In this document: one piece after another, positions 23,821 to 32,734 of the stretch
Position numbering within the stretch: the first letter of the stretch is position 1
Layout: each line of letters opens with the position of its first letter
Assembly: GCA_002385545.1 (NCBI GenBank)
Contig: DGDR01000244.1
Location: 1-44,637, forward strand
DNA from: Clostridium sp. UBA3947
GTDB lineage: Bacteria; Bacillota; Clostridia; Clostridiales; Clostridiaceae
Direction: 5' to 3'
Length of the DNA: 44,637 nucleotides
The notes under the pieces: model-generated
What the model was told of the DNA's origin: nothing
The model's input: only the letters and a program-made list of their open reading frames with translations
Databases searched by the model: none
Position numbers and translations under genes: made by a program

Positions 23821-24273
23821 ATGATGAAGGTTGCCATTGCATCTGACCATGGTGGTTTTAGGTTAAAGGGCTATATTATTGATTATCTTAAGAGTAAGGA
23901 CATAGAATTTAAGGATTTTGGGGCCTTTGATGAGTCTTCCTGTGATTACCCAGATTATGCACTGCCTGTAGCTGAAGCCGTAGCGGCATCAGAATACGAT
24001 TTTGGCATTCTAATATGTGGTACAGGTATAGGTATAGGTATTGCAGCCAATAAGGTACCTGGCATACGTGCAGCACTGTGCCATGATACATTTAGCGCTC
24101 ATGCTTGCAGAGAACATAATAATGCTAATATACTTACTATGGGAGAAAGAATTATTGGCCCAGGCTTAGCAATTGAAATTGTTGATACATTCTTAAAGGC
24201 TAAATTTGAAGGTGGCCGACATGTGGGTAGAGTTGATAAAATAAGTGAAATAGAAAAAAAATATAATAAATAA
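23821..24273 (+). CDS. rpiB: Ribose-5-phosphate isomerase B
   Basis: Interconverts ribose 5-phosphate and ribulose 5-phosphate in the pentose phosphate pathway. The 150-residue product begins with VAIASDHGGFRLK and has the active-site Cys motif ILICGTGIGIGIAANK, CHDTFSAHACREHNNAN and a C-terminal basic tail, all typical of RpiB. GGAGGTG precedes two tandem ATGs (23821, 23824); either could start it. It is followed after 18 bases by upp, feeding pentose phosphate to nucleotide salvage. Confidence 0.95.
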   Translation: MMKVAIASDHGGFRLKGYIIDYLKSKDIEFKDFGAFDESSCDYPDYALPVAEAVAASEYDFGILICGTGIGIGIAANKVPGIRAALCHDTFSAHACREHNNANILTMGERIIGPGLAIEIVDTFLKAKFEGGRHVGRVDKISEIEKKYNK

Positions 24274-24291
24274 TGAATGGGGGATTTTTTA

Positions 24292-24921
24292 ATGAGTAAA
24301 GTAACACACATAGTACATCCATTAATTCAACACAAGCTAGCTATTATTAGAGACAAAAATACTGGATCAAAGGATTTTAGAGAATTAGTGGAAGAGGTAT
24401 CCATGCTAATGGCCTATGAGGTTACTAGAGAAATGCAGGTAGAGGACGTTGAAATTGAGACTCCAATTTGCAAAACTACCTGTAAGATGTTAGCTGGTAA
24501 GAAGCTTGCTATAGTTCCTATACTTAGAGCAGGTTTAGGTATGGTAGATGGTATGTTGAGATTAGTACCTGCAGCTAAGGTAGGTCACATTGGTTTATAT
24601 AGAGATGAAGAAACACTTCAGCCTGTAGAATATTTCTGTAAGCTTCCTCAGGATATTCAGGAAAGAGAAGTTATAGTAGTAGATCCAATGCTAGCTACCG
24701 GTGGTTCCGCCTCCGATGCTATAACCTTGCTTAAGAAAAGAGGAGCAGTTAATATAAGACTTGTTTGCCTAATATCTGCCCCAGAAGGTATTAAGGCAGT
24801 AACTGAGGCTCATCCTGATGTTGATGTATACGTAGCAGCCATCGACGAAAGATTAAATGAAAAAGGTTATATCGTTCCAGGCTTAGGAGATGCTGGGGAT
24901 AGATTATATGGTACAAAATAA
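24292..24921 (+). CDS. upp: Uracil phosphoribosyltransferase
   Basis: Converts uracil and PRPP to UMP. The product is 209 residues, the usual length, with the start SKVTHIVHPLIQHKLAI, PILRAGLGMVDG and the PRPP loop VVDPMLATGGSASDA. The frame opens at ATG 24277, but GGGGGA directly precedes ATG 24292. Co-transcribed with rpiB. Confidence 0.97.
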   Translation: MSKVTHIVHPLIQHKLAIIRDKNTGSKDFRELVEEVSMLMAYEVTREMQVEDVEIETPICKTTCKMLAGKKLAIVPILRAGLGMVDGMLRLVPAAKVGHIGLYRDEETLQPVEYFCKLPQDIQEREVIVVDPMLATGGSASDAITLLKKRGAVNIRLVCLISAPEGIKAVTEAHPDVDVYVAAIDERLNEKGYIVPGLGDAGDRLYGTK

Positions 24922-24943
24922 AAATTAGAATCAGTAATTTTAG

Positions 24944-24980
24944 AAGAGCTTTTCTCAGATTATGGGGAAAGCTTTTTATT
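24944..24980 (+). terminator. Intrinsic terminator after upp
   Basis: AGCTTTTCTC (24947-24956) pairs with GGGGAAAGCT (24964-24973) including G-T pairs, then TTTT. Confidence 0.75.
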
Positions 24981-24990
24981 ATTAAAGTCT

Positions 24991-25018
24991 TTGATTAACT
25001 AGGTATATAGTTTATAAT
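24991..25018 (+). promoter_or_regulatory. Sigma-A promoter of the deaminase-wecA-wecB operon
   Basis: TTGATT (24991-24996), 16 bases, TATAAT (25013-25018). A leader of about 85 bases ends with a two-unit remnant of the heptamer motif at 25070-25083. Confidence 0.6.
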
Positions 25019-25110
25019 ATACTTGATATGGAAATTTTATATGAACCTTCAATATGTTTAAAATTTAATTCTAAAGTCTAAACTATTTAAGTAACAGGAT
25101 GGGGATAAGG

Positions 25111-25599
25111 ATGGAGAGAAGAGATAAACATAATTACTATTTAGATATAGCAGAAACAGTGCTAGAAAGAGGAACTTGTTTAAGAAGAAATTACGGCTCT
25201 ATAATAGTAAAAAATGATGAAATAATAGCTACAGGCTACACAGGAGCTCCAAGGGGAAGAATGAATTGCAATGATCTTGGATTTTGCAGGAGGGAGCAGT
25301 TAAATGTGCCTAGAGGGACTAAGTATGAGCTTTGCCGTTCTGTTCATTCTGAGGCAAATGCAATTATTAGTGCTGCTAGACGTGACATGATTGGAGCAAC
25401 CTTATATCTAGTAGGAAAGGATGCAAAAACTGGAGAATTAGTAGAGCAGGCTAATTCATGTACTATGTGTAAAAGGATGATAATTAACGCAGGTATAGAA
25501 AAAGTTTATATTAGAGATACAAAGGACACCTACAGGGAAATACTTGTAGAACAATGGATAAATCAAGATGATTCTCTTGAAGGCGATGGAACATACTAA
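25111..25599 (+). CDS. ComEB-like deoxycytidylate/cytidine deaminase family protein
   Basis: A zinc-dependent deaminase of about 162 residues, probably converting dCMP to dUMP. The zinc site is seen as VHSEANAI (HxE) and NSCTMCKRMI (CxxC), with the early ATGYTGAPRGRMNC typical of dCMP deaminases. The usual HAE and PCxxC are changed to HSE and SCxxC, so the substrate is less certain. ATG 25099 also opens the frame, but only ATG 25111 has GGGG at a plausible distance. It heads the operon with the WecA-like gene, eight bases or slightly more away. Confidence 0.82.
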   Translation: MERRDKHNYYLDIAETVLERGTCLRRNYGSIIVKNDEIIATGYTGAPRGRMNCNDLGFCRREQLNVPRGTKYELCRSVHSEANAIISAARRDMIGATLYLVGKDAKTGELVEQANSCTMCKRMIINAGIEKVYIRDTKDTYREILVEQWINQDDSLEGDGTY

Positions 25600-25619
25600 G
25601 ATAGAAAGTGATAAAAACG

Positions 25620-26648
25620 ATGGAAAATGTAATTGTTCTTATATTAGTATCTGGCATAATAGCTTTTTTGGCTACACCACTTGTTAAGAAACTTGCATTA
25701 AAGTATAAGGTGGTGGATGAGCCAAAGAATAATAGGAAAATTCATAAAAAGCCTATACCTCTTTTAGGGGGATTGGCTATTTACTTACCCTTTGTACTTT
25801 TAACCTTGATAAAAGGTCCAGTTGTCACCGATGCAGAAATAGGAATTATTTTAGGAACTACTATTATTATAATAGGTGGCATTTTAGATGATATATGGGA
25901 GCTAAAACCCTTTGAAAAGTTATTTTTTCAGCTGATGGCAGCAGTGGTTTTAATTATAATGGGTGTAAGTATACAGTTGATTGCTAACCCATTTACTAAT
26001 GATATATCATACTTAGATATAGGTTATTGGTCCGTACCTATTACTATAGTTTGGGTAGTAGGAATTACTAATGCCATGAATTTGATAGATGGATTAGATG
26101 GACTTTCTTCTGGAGTTTCCCTAATTTCTACTATTACTATTTTCATTATAGCAGTGACAAAGGATAGGAGTAATGCCATGTATCTTACTGCTATTCTTAT
26201 GGGGTCCATTGCTGGATTTTTGCCCTACAATTTTAATCCTGCTTCAATATTTTTGGGAGATACTGGAGCACAGCTGTTAGGGTTCCTCCTTGCGGCTATA
26301 TCTATGGAAGGGGCCATTAAATCTGCAACTATCTTTTCTGTAGTAGTTCCAATATTAACTATGGGTTTACCTATCTTTGATACAGTCTTTGCTATTATAA
26401 GAAGAAAGGTTAACGGTAGATCCATTATGGAGGCAGATAGAGGACACCTGCACCACAGGCTGTTGGATTTAGGACTAAGTCAAAGGCAAGCGGTATTAAT
26501 AATGTATTTAATAAGTGCATTGTTAAGCGGACTGGCGATTTTTTCTGTGCAACTGAGCTCCTTTGCATCATACTATTTTTTACTAGTAATCATTATGCTA
26601 ATAGGCATAATATGCTGGAAAATCGGCTTTTTTAAACATAAGGATTAA
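25620..26648 (+). CDS. tagO: Undecaprenyl-phosphate GlcNAc-1-phosphate transferase (WecA/TagO family)
   Basis: Transfers a sugar-1-phosphate from UDP-GlcNAc to undecaprenyl phosphate, starting teichoic acid or other cell-surface polymers. About 342 residues with roughly ten helices and the family motifs DEPKNNRKIHKKPIPLLGGLAIYLP, NAMNLIDGLDGLSSG, FLGDTGAQLLGFLLA and RGHLHHRLLDLG. The start is uncertain: GTG 25608 and ATG 25620 are in frame, and neither has a strong ribosome site; ATG 25620 is chosen. The next gene makes ManNAc, consistent with polymer linkage-unit synthesis. Confidence 0.9.
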   Translation: MENVIVLILVSGIIAFLATPLVKKLALKYKVVDEPKNNRKIHKKPIPLLGGLAIYLPFVLLTLIKGPVVTDAEIGIILGTTIIIIGGILDDIWELKPFEKLFFQLMAAVVLIIMGVSIQLIANPFTNDISYLDIGYWSVPITIVWVVGITNAMNLIDGLDGLSSGVSLISTITIFIIAVTKDRSNAMYLTAILMGSIAGFLPYNFNPASIFLGDTGAQLLGFLLAAISMEGAIKSATIFSVVVPILTMGLPIFDTVFAIIRRKVNGRSIMEADRGHLHHRLLDLGLSQRQAVLIMYLISALLSGLAIFSVQLSSFASYYFLLVIIMLIGIICWKIGFFKHKD

Positions 26649-26666
26649 TTTTAAGGAGATGAATGT

Positions 26667-27815
26667 ATGGATAAAATAAAGGTTCTCACCATTTTTGGAA
26701 CAAGACCTGAAGCGATAAAAATGGCACCCTTAATAAAAAAATTAGAGCAGTATGACTGTATATTATCTAAAGTATGCGTTACAGCTCAACACAGAGAAAT
26801 GTTGGACCAAGTACTAAACTTATTCAACATAACTCCAGACTATGATTTAAATATAATGAAGACTAGACAGAGCCTTACAGGTATTACATCAATGGTGCTT
26901 CAAGGACTGGAAGAGGTATTTGATAAAGAAAAACCAGATATAATCTTGGTGCATGGAGATACAACAACAACCTTTTCAGGAGCCCTTGCAGCATTTTATA
27001 AGCAAATTAAGGTTGGACACGTAGAGGCTGGTTTAAGAACCTTTGATAAGTATTTCCCCTTCCCAGAGGAAATGAATAGAAAGTTAACTGGAGCCTTGGC
27101 AGATTTGCATTTTGCCCCAACAGCTGGTTCAAAAAAGAACTTATTAAGAGAAGGTATCGCAGAAGAAGCTATTTTCATTACTGGAAACACAGTAATTGAT
27201 GCTATGGAATATACAGTAGAAGAGGGTTATGTCTTTGAAAATGAAGAGCTGAACAAAATTGACTATTCAAAAAAGGTAATAATGGTTACAGCTCATAGGA
27301 GAGAAAATTGGGGTGAAGGTATAGATAATATTTGCAAGGCAATCAATAGGATAATAGAAGAAAACGAAGATGCAGAGGTAGTTTATTTAGTTCATTTAAA
27401 TCCAATAGTAAAGGATGTAGTATATAGGGAATTAGGAGGAAAAGAAAGAATACATCTTTTACCGCCATTAGATACAAAGGAAACCCATAATCTTATGAAT
27501 AAATGCTATATGATTATGACTGATTCCGGTGGATTACAGGAGGAAGCGCCTCATTTAGGAAGACCAGTACTTGTATTAAGGGATGTGACAGAAAGACCAG
27601 AAGCAGTGGAGGCTGGTACAGTGAAACTGGTAGGAACTGACTGTGAAAAAATCTACGAAGAAGCAACTAAACTTCTTAGAGATTCTGTGGAATACGACAT
27701 TATGAGTAAGGCTATTAATCCCTATGGAGATGGTAAGGCGTCAGAGAGAATATGCGAAGCTATCATAAATTACTTTGGTAAATCTAGAAAAAAACTATCA
27801 GAGTTTCAAGGATAA
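26667..27815 (+). CDS. wecB: UDP-N-acetylglucosamine 2-epimerase
   Basis: Interconverts UDP-GlcNAc and UDP-ManNAc for surface polysaccharide or teichoic acid linkage units. The 382-residue product shows KVLTIFGTRPEAIKMAPL at the start, HGDTTTTFSGALAAFYKQIKVGHVEAGLRT, and MTDSGGLQEEAPHLGRPVLVLRDVTERPEA near the end, all hallmarks of the family (also called MnaA). AAGGAG precedes the ATG. The gene ends four bases before the Rex-type operator of the thiolase gene, with no terminator visible. Confidence 0.96.
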   Translation: MDKIKVLTIFGTRPEAIKMAPLIKKLEQYDCILSKVCVTAQHREMLDQVLNLFNITPDYDLNIMKTRQSLTGITSMVLQGLEEVFDKEKPDIILVHGDTTTTFSGALAAFYKQIKVGHVEAGLRTFDKYFPFPEEMNRKLTGALADLHFAPTAGSKKNLLREGIAEEAIFITGNTVIDAMEYTVEEGYVFENEELNKIDYSKKVIMVTAHRRENWGEGIDNICKAINRIIEENEDAEVVYLVHLNPIVKDVVYRELGGKERIHLLPPLDTKETHNLMNKCYMIMTDSGGLQEEAPHLGRPVLVLRDVTERPEAVEAGTVKLVGTDCEKIYEEATKLLRDSVEYDIMSKAINPYGDGKASERICEAIINYFGKSRKKLSEFQG

Positions 27816-27818
27816 AGA

Positions 27819-27836
27819 TTGTTTATTTTTTAACAA
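27819..27836 (+). promoter_or_regulatory. Rex-type redox operator of the thiolase gene
   Basis: TTGTTTATTTTTTAACAA differs from the Rex consensus TTGTTAA-N4-TTAACAA at one base (the sixth). It ends seven bases before the -35. Rex represses fermentative genes when NADH is low relative to NAD, and clostridial thiolase genes are known Rex targets. Confidence 0.75.
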
Positions 27837-27843
27837 AATTATA

Positions 27844-27872
27844 TTGATTAACCCTTATTTTATATGTATAAT
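27844..27872 (+). promoter_or_regulatory. Strong sigma-A promoter of thlA
   Basis: TTGATT (27844-27849), 17 bases, TATAAT (27867-27872). The surrounding bases resemble the C. acetobutylicum thlA promoter as I remember it (TTTTTAACAAAAT before the -35, TATAATTAA at the -10). Confidence 0.85.
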
Positions 27873-27934
27873 TAATTTATGATATGGTTTTATATTTAAA
27901 GTTATTAATACATATAAAGGGAAAGGGGGGTTGG

Positions 27935-28049
27935 CTGGTTTCTGTGGCAGGCATAAGCAACAGGTTATAGATACATTTATAAAGTATTAACCTTTGTTAT
28001 GTTGCCAAATATAAATCTTTGAAGGAGATTTATATCGTATAGAAACCAG
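27935..28049 (+). other. Structured 5' leader of thlA (branched fold)
   Basis: CTGGTTTCT (27935-27943) pairs perfectly with AGAAACCAG (28041-28049), just before the start codon. Enclosed are a hairpin AGGTTA...TAACCT (27962-27967 with 27988-27993, extended by ATAC/GTAT inside and GGCA/TGCC outside) and a perfect 10-bp hairpin ATATAAATCT/AGATTTATAT (28009-28018 with 28026-28035) whose loop and 3' arm hold GAAGGAG. The closing stem borders the AGGG ribosome site. Confidence 0.6.
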
Positions 28050-28056
28050 GGTAACT

Positions 28057-29235
<1,179 letters not shown>

Positions 29236-29250
29236 TTAGTTGAAACATTG

Positions 29251-29289
29251 AGAGGCTTAGAAGGATATAACTTCTAAGTCTTTTTTTTT
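29251..29289 (+). terminator. Intrinsic terminator after thlA
   Basis: GGCTTAGAAG (29254-29263) and CTTCTAAGTC (29271-29280) form a 10-bp stem with one G-T pair, followed by eight or more Ts. Confidence 0.92.
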
Positions 29290-29355
29290 ATCTATTATTT
29301 CTGATATACTTAACAGGTAAATGTATAAATATGTCTATTTTTGGGTGATGAGAAA

Positions 29356-29952
29356 ATGAGAAATAAAGTAAAAATTATAGTAGCAGTTATTGTCATTATG
29401 GTATTTGCTATTTTAGGATATACGCAGCTATATTGTCCAATAAGCATTAAACCTAAAATGATGGAATGCATAACTTGGGATTCAACCTATGAAGGTACCA
29501 AAGCTCGTGCAGAAAGCTATAATAATGGAGAACTTGATAAGGAGACTACCTTTGTTCATGCTTTTGATGGTAAGCTACCAAGTGAGGATCCTAATGATTA
29601 TATGGACATATATTGTACTTTAGAAATTACTAATAGAAGCATATTTGATTTGACATACATAGATGCAATTGTCTTAGAATTAGAACCACATGCTGATAAT
29701 GTATTGTTTTCCACTTCCGCAAGCCATCATGTAACTGGTACGGGATCAGTATTCAAGCTTTCAAAAGGGAATATAACTTTCTTTTTAAATATATATATTG
29801 GAGATTTGGATGAAGCAGCAATTAAGGAATTAGCAAGAGGAATAAAAGCAAAAGTAATTTATAAAGGAGAAGCTATAGAGCTTAAAGAAGAAATCATTGA
29901 CTTTTCAAGATGCAAGGATATTACACTAGAAAACACATTAACTAATTGGTAA
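29356..29952 (+). CDS. Hypothetical membrane-anchored protein
   Basis: A 198-residue protein I do not recognise. It has one N-terminal hydrophobic helix (about residues 5-24), then an extracellular-looking domain rich in beta strands (YMDIYCTLEITNRSIFDLTYIDAIVLELEP), which may be an immunoglobulin-like fold. The frame opens at TTG 29341; GGTGATGAG fits ATG 29356. It is a single gene between terminators. No signal for a particular role. Confidence 0.65.
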   Translation: MRNKVKIIVAVIVIMVFAILGYTQLYCPISIKPKMMECITWDSTYEGTKARAESYNNGELDKETTFVHAFDGKLPSEDPNDYMDIYCTLEITNRSIFDLTYIDAIVLELEPHADNVLFSTSASHHVTGTGSVFKLSKGNITFFLNIYIGDLDEAAIKELARGIKAKVIYKGEAIELKEEIIDFSRCKDITLENTLTNW

Positions 29953-29982
29953 ATAGTTTCGCCCTGTATGTTTATTTAAAGG

Positions 29983-30030
29983 AGTCTGTTGCACAAGAAT
30001 AGATTTACTATTGTGCCGCAGACTTTTTTT
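29983..30030 (+). terminator. Intrinsic terminator after the 29356 gene
   Basis: AGTCTG-T-GCACAA pairs with TTGTGC-G-CAGACT (one internal mismatch and one G-T pair), followed by seven Ts. Confidence 0.85.
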
Positions 30031-30041
30031 ATTCTATATTT

Positions 30042-30094
30042 GCATTCCGAAAAATTATCCTTAATGTCTGACTTCTGACCTCTGATTTCTAAAA
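30042..30094 (+). repeat. Heptamer repeat, block C, with conserved flank
   Basis: Four in-phase units (TCTGACT, TCTGACC, TCTGATT, TCTAAAA) at 30067-30094. The 25 bases before them (30042-30066) match those before block D (37049-37073) at 21 of 25 positions. The rest of the gap to atpI holds an AAGCAGT/ACTGCTT inverted repeat, a tiny open frame and no clear promoter. Confidence 0.7.
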
Positions 30095-30244
30095 GCAGTG
30101 ATGTAGCTTACCTTTTGATAGAAGTTCCTCTACTGCTTGTACAAACAGTTCTGTTTATGTATCAACACTTTTTTAAAACAAAGCAACATAGGGAAAAAGT
30201 TACTATTCATCTATTATAGAAATAATATTAGTGGCGGAGGTTTA

Positions 30245-30289
30245 ATGAAAAGAATAAAAAAGGTAAATATTAATAACATTAATATTTAA
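30245..30289 (+). CDS. Possible 14-codon leader peptide upstream of atpI
   Basis: ATG 30245 follows GGCGGAGG at ideal spacing and opens a 14-codon frame (MKRIKKVNINNINI) ending in TAA at 30287. The atpI ribosome site starts at the next base. The second half is a near-perfect AT-only inverted repeat (AAATATTAAT/ATTAATATTT). The strong ribosome site is the only evidence that it is translated; it may couple translation into atpI or be chance. Confidence 0.4.
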   Translation: MKRIKKVNINNINI

Positions 30290-30307
30290 GGTGGAGGGAT
30301 TATATTA

Positions 30308-30670
30308 GTGGGTAAGCATAATATTTACTCTCTTAAGGGAATACTAATGGCAGATGTAGTTATAGGTCTGTTTATATGCTTGTTTATGAAGTTGATGGTT
30401 TTCAATAGCTTTATAGAAGTTATGTTGCTAGGTTTAGCTGTGGCCTACATTAACCTAGCAGTAAATAGTTTTTATGTCAATAGAATGTTCAAAAATAAAA
30501 GCTTTTTATACTTTTATTGGTTTATTAAATTGATAGGAGTAGTTAGTACCGCATCTATTGCTTATATATTCTACCTCAATGATGCCTTTAGTGCCTTGAT
30601 TTTTTTAGGAGGTTATTGTGTTCAATTTATAGGTTTAGTGGCTATAGCCCTTAAGGATTTAGTAAATTAA
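30308..30670 (+). CDS. atpI: ATP synthase accessory protein AtpI-like
   Basis: A 120-residue protein with four predicted helices at the head of the atp operon, the usual place of atpI, whose product helps assemble the c-ring or import Mg. Sequence is poorly conserved in this family, so the call relies on size, topology and position. The start is GTG at 30308, nine bases after GGAGGG. Confidence 0.75.
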   Translation: MGKHNIYSLKGILMADVVIGLFICLFMKLMVFNSFIEVMLLGLAVAYINLAVNSFYVNRMFKNKSFLYFYWFIKLIGVVSTASIAYIFYLNDAFSALIFLGGYCVQFIGLVAIALKDLVN

Positions 30671-30740
30671 TGAAAGCTGTTGGCTTATTATTGGATTCTG
30701 TGGAATATTAAAGAGCTGTCACTGGAAGGGAAGTGGTAAG

Positions 30741-31424
30741 GTGGAGTCTGAAAATTCTGTTGGCCTTTCCATTAACGTTTTAGGAGTAAAGTTAGAAATT
30801 ACAAGGAGCGTACTGGTGCAGTGGGCGATAATAGTTGTTCTAACCCTGATTTGCTTTTTGCTTACCAGGAATCTCAAAAGAAAGCCAGACAAAAAGCAAA
30901 CCATACTGGAAATCTTTTATGAACTTATAGAAAATCTTGTCCTAGAGAATATGGGTAAGGATTATTTAAGCTTTATACCATTTGTGGGGACCTTGGTGCT
31001 TTATTTGCTGCTTATGAATGTGGTGCCCTTGGTAGCTGTTCCTGCTCCAACGGAGGATTTAAGTGTTACTATTGGAATGGCTCTAGTCAGCTTCTTAGTT
31101 ATACAAGGTTATAGCATATATAAAAATGGACTTAAGGGATACTTTTTAGGCTTATTGCATCCTGTGGCGGTAATGCTGCCAATGAATATAATTGAAAGGA
31201 TAATGCTGGTGGTTTCCCTTAGTTTACGATTGTTTGGCAATATTGCTGCAGGAGCGGTAATCATGGGTATAGCCTATAGTAGTTTAAGGGATGCAAGTCC
31301 ACTATTAAATATCGGAATACCGGTTCCTTTCCACTTTTACTTTGATATATTTGATGGCTTCATTCAAATGCTTATCTTTGTAATGTTAACTATGATACAC
31401 ATAAAAATAGTTGCTGAGGATTAA
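30741..31424 (+). CDS. atpB: F1Fo ATP synthase subunit a
   Basis: The membrane stator subunit that carries the ion half-channels. The 227-residue product has about five to six helices and the essential Arg in SLSLRLFGNIAAGAVIMG, with FDGFIQMLIFVMLTMIHI at the C-terminus. GTG start at 30741 with GGAAGTGG upstream. It sits 70 bases after atpI. Confidence 0.95.
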   Translation: MESENSVGLSINVLGVKLEITRSVLVQWAIIVVLTLICFLLTRNLKRKPDKKQTILEIFYELIENLVLENMGKDYLSFIPFVGTLVLYLLLMNVVPLVAVPAPTEDLSVTIGMALVSFLVIQGYSIYKNGLKGYFLGLLHPVAVMLPMNIIERIMLVVSLSLRLFGNIAAGAVIMGIAYSSLRDASPLLNIGIPVPFHFYFDIFDGFIQMLIFVMLTMIHIKIVAED

Positions 31425-31443
31425 ATTAAGGAGGGATTTTGAT

Positions 31444-31668
31444 ATGGATAGAGCTTTAATCGCAATTGCAGCAGCCATGGCAGTATTAGGTTGCATAGGA
31501 GGAGCTTTTGGGACCGCTAAGGTAGCTTCCAAGGCGGTAGAGGGAGCAGCCAGACAACCAGATGCTAGCAGTAAAATATTGAGCCTGCTAGTTATCGGTG
31601 CTGCTTTTTCAGAAATTACAGCTATATTTTGCTTTTTAATTGCCTTTATACTAACAGGTAAGCTTTAA
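31444..31668 (+). CDS. atpE: F1Fo ATP synthase subunit c
   Basis: The rotor-ring subunit, a two-helix hairpin of 74 residues with the loop ARQPDA and the ion-binding Glu57 in helix 2 (AAFSEITAI). Compared with Na-type rings such as that of Ilyobacter, the helix-1 Gln is Thr24, the Ser after the Glu is Ile58 and the Tyr is Phe62, so proton coupling is more likely. AAGGAGGG precedes ATG 31444. Confidence 0.95.
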   Translation: MDRALIAIAAAMAVLGCIGGAFGTAKVASKAVEGAARQPDASSKILSLLVIGAAFSEITAIFCFLIAFILTGKL

Positions 31669-31701
31669 TTGATAATGTAGCTTTAAGGAGGCTTGGATAA
31701 T

Positions 31702-32187
31702 ATGAGCTTAGATATACACACACAAACAACCATATTTACAATAATAAATTTTTTCATACTATACTTACTACTAAAGGGTTTTCTATTCAAGCCTATTAAC
31801 AAAGTAATCACAGAAAGAAGAGAAGAAATAAGTAAAAAGTTAGAAGAGGCAGAGTTAAGCAATAAACAGGCTCAGCAATACAGATTGGAAAGTGAAAATA
31901 GGCTAAAGGCCTCTAAAAAGGAAGGAAAGGCTCTAGTTGAAGCCTATAAAATTCAAGCGGAAAAAATTAGAGAAGAGATAATTAAGAAGGCGGAAGAGGA
32001 AGGGAAAGAGATTATTGACAGGGCAGAGAAGGAGGCAAAGAGACAAAGGGAAAAGGCAGAGTCGGAGCTTCGAGAGCAAGTGGTGTCCTTAGCTTTAGCT
32101 TTAGCCACCAAGATATTAGAAAAGCAACTGGACGAAAAGGAACATAGGCGGTTAATGGATGAGTTTATAGAGCAGGTGGGGAAATAA
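31702..32187 (+). CDS. atpF: F1Fo ATP synthase subunit b
   Basis: The peripheral-stalk subunit of 161 residues: one N-terminal membrane helix (TIFTIINFFILYLLLKGFLF), then a long charged coiled coil (EEAELSNKQAQQYRLESENR and on). AAGGAGG fits ATG 31702 rather than the in-frame TTG at 31693. It is one base from atpH. Confidence 0.95.
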   Translation: MSLDIHTQTTIFTIINFFILYLLLKGFLFKPINKVITERREEISKKLEEAELSNKQAQQYRLESENRLKASKKEGKALVEAYKIQAEKIREEIIKKAEEEGKEIIDRAEKEAKRQREKAESELREQVVSLALALATKILEKQLDEKEHRRLMDEFIEQVGK

Positions 32188-32188
32188 T

Positions 32189-32722
32189 ATGTATGAATAT
32201 TTTGATCAAAGATATGCTTTAGCCCTATATGAACTTGGTGAGGAAAAAGGAAAAGCAGATCTTCTATTAAATCAATTAAGGGAAGTAGTGGATTTAATTT
32301 ATGGAAATAACGATATGATGAAACTTCTAATGCATCCTGAAATAACCCTGTCTAAGAAGAAGGAAACCTTCGAGAAAATCTTTAAAGGTAGGATAGAAGA
32401 GGAAATCTACAATTTTTTAATGGTGCTATTGGACAAGGATAGAATTTTATACCTTAAGGAAAAGCTATATGAGATGGAAAAGATTCATTTAAAAAAGAAC
32501 AATACTTTGCTAGCCTTGATAAGAAGTGCAGTTCCTCTAAATGATGCAGAAAGAGCAAGGTTGTTAGAAAAGCTTCATAAAAAATATAATAAGAAAATTA
32601 TCTTAAAAGAGGAGGTGGATCCAAGCCTTATTGGTGGAATTTTTATTAAGGTGGGTGAGGACCTAATAGATGGAACTATTAAAGGAAAACTAGAAAAGCT
32701 GAAGGAGGCAATGCTGAAATAA
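32189..32722 (+). CDS. atpH: F1Fo ATP synthase subunit delta
   Basis: Connects the peripheral stalk to the F1 head. The 177-residue product has the helical N-terminal domain (YALALYELGEEKGKADLLLNQL) and the C-terminal signature VDPSLIGGIFIKVGEDLIDGTIKGKLEKL. It starts one base after atpF and ends just before the atpA ribosome site. Confidence 0.95.
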   Translation: MYEYFDQRYALALYELGEEKGKADLLLNQLREVVDLIYGNNDMMKLLMHPEITLSKKKETFEKIFKGRIEEEIYNFLMVLLDKDRILYLKEKLYEMEKIHLKKNNTLLALIRSAVPLNDAERARLLEKLHKKYNKKIILKEEVDPSLIGGIFIKVGEDLIDGTIKGKLEKLKEAMLK

Positions 32723-32734
32723 GAGGTGAATGCT

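Noticed and set aside
30100..30290. A riboswitch or clear promoter before the atp operon
   Set aside because: I looked for sigma-A boxes and known riboswitch cores; the best candidates (such as TTGTAC-N17-TATCAA near 30137) are too weak to list.
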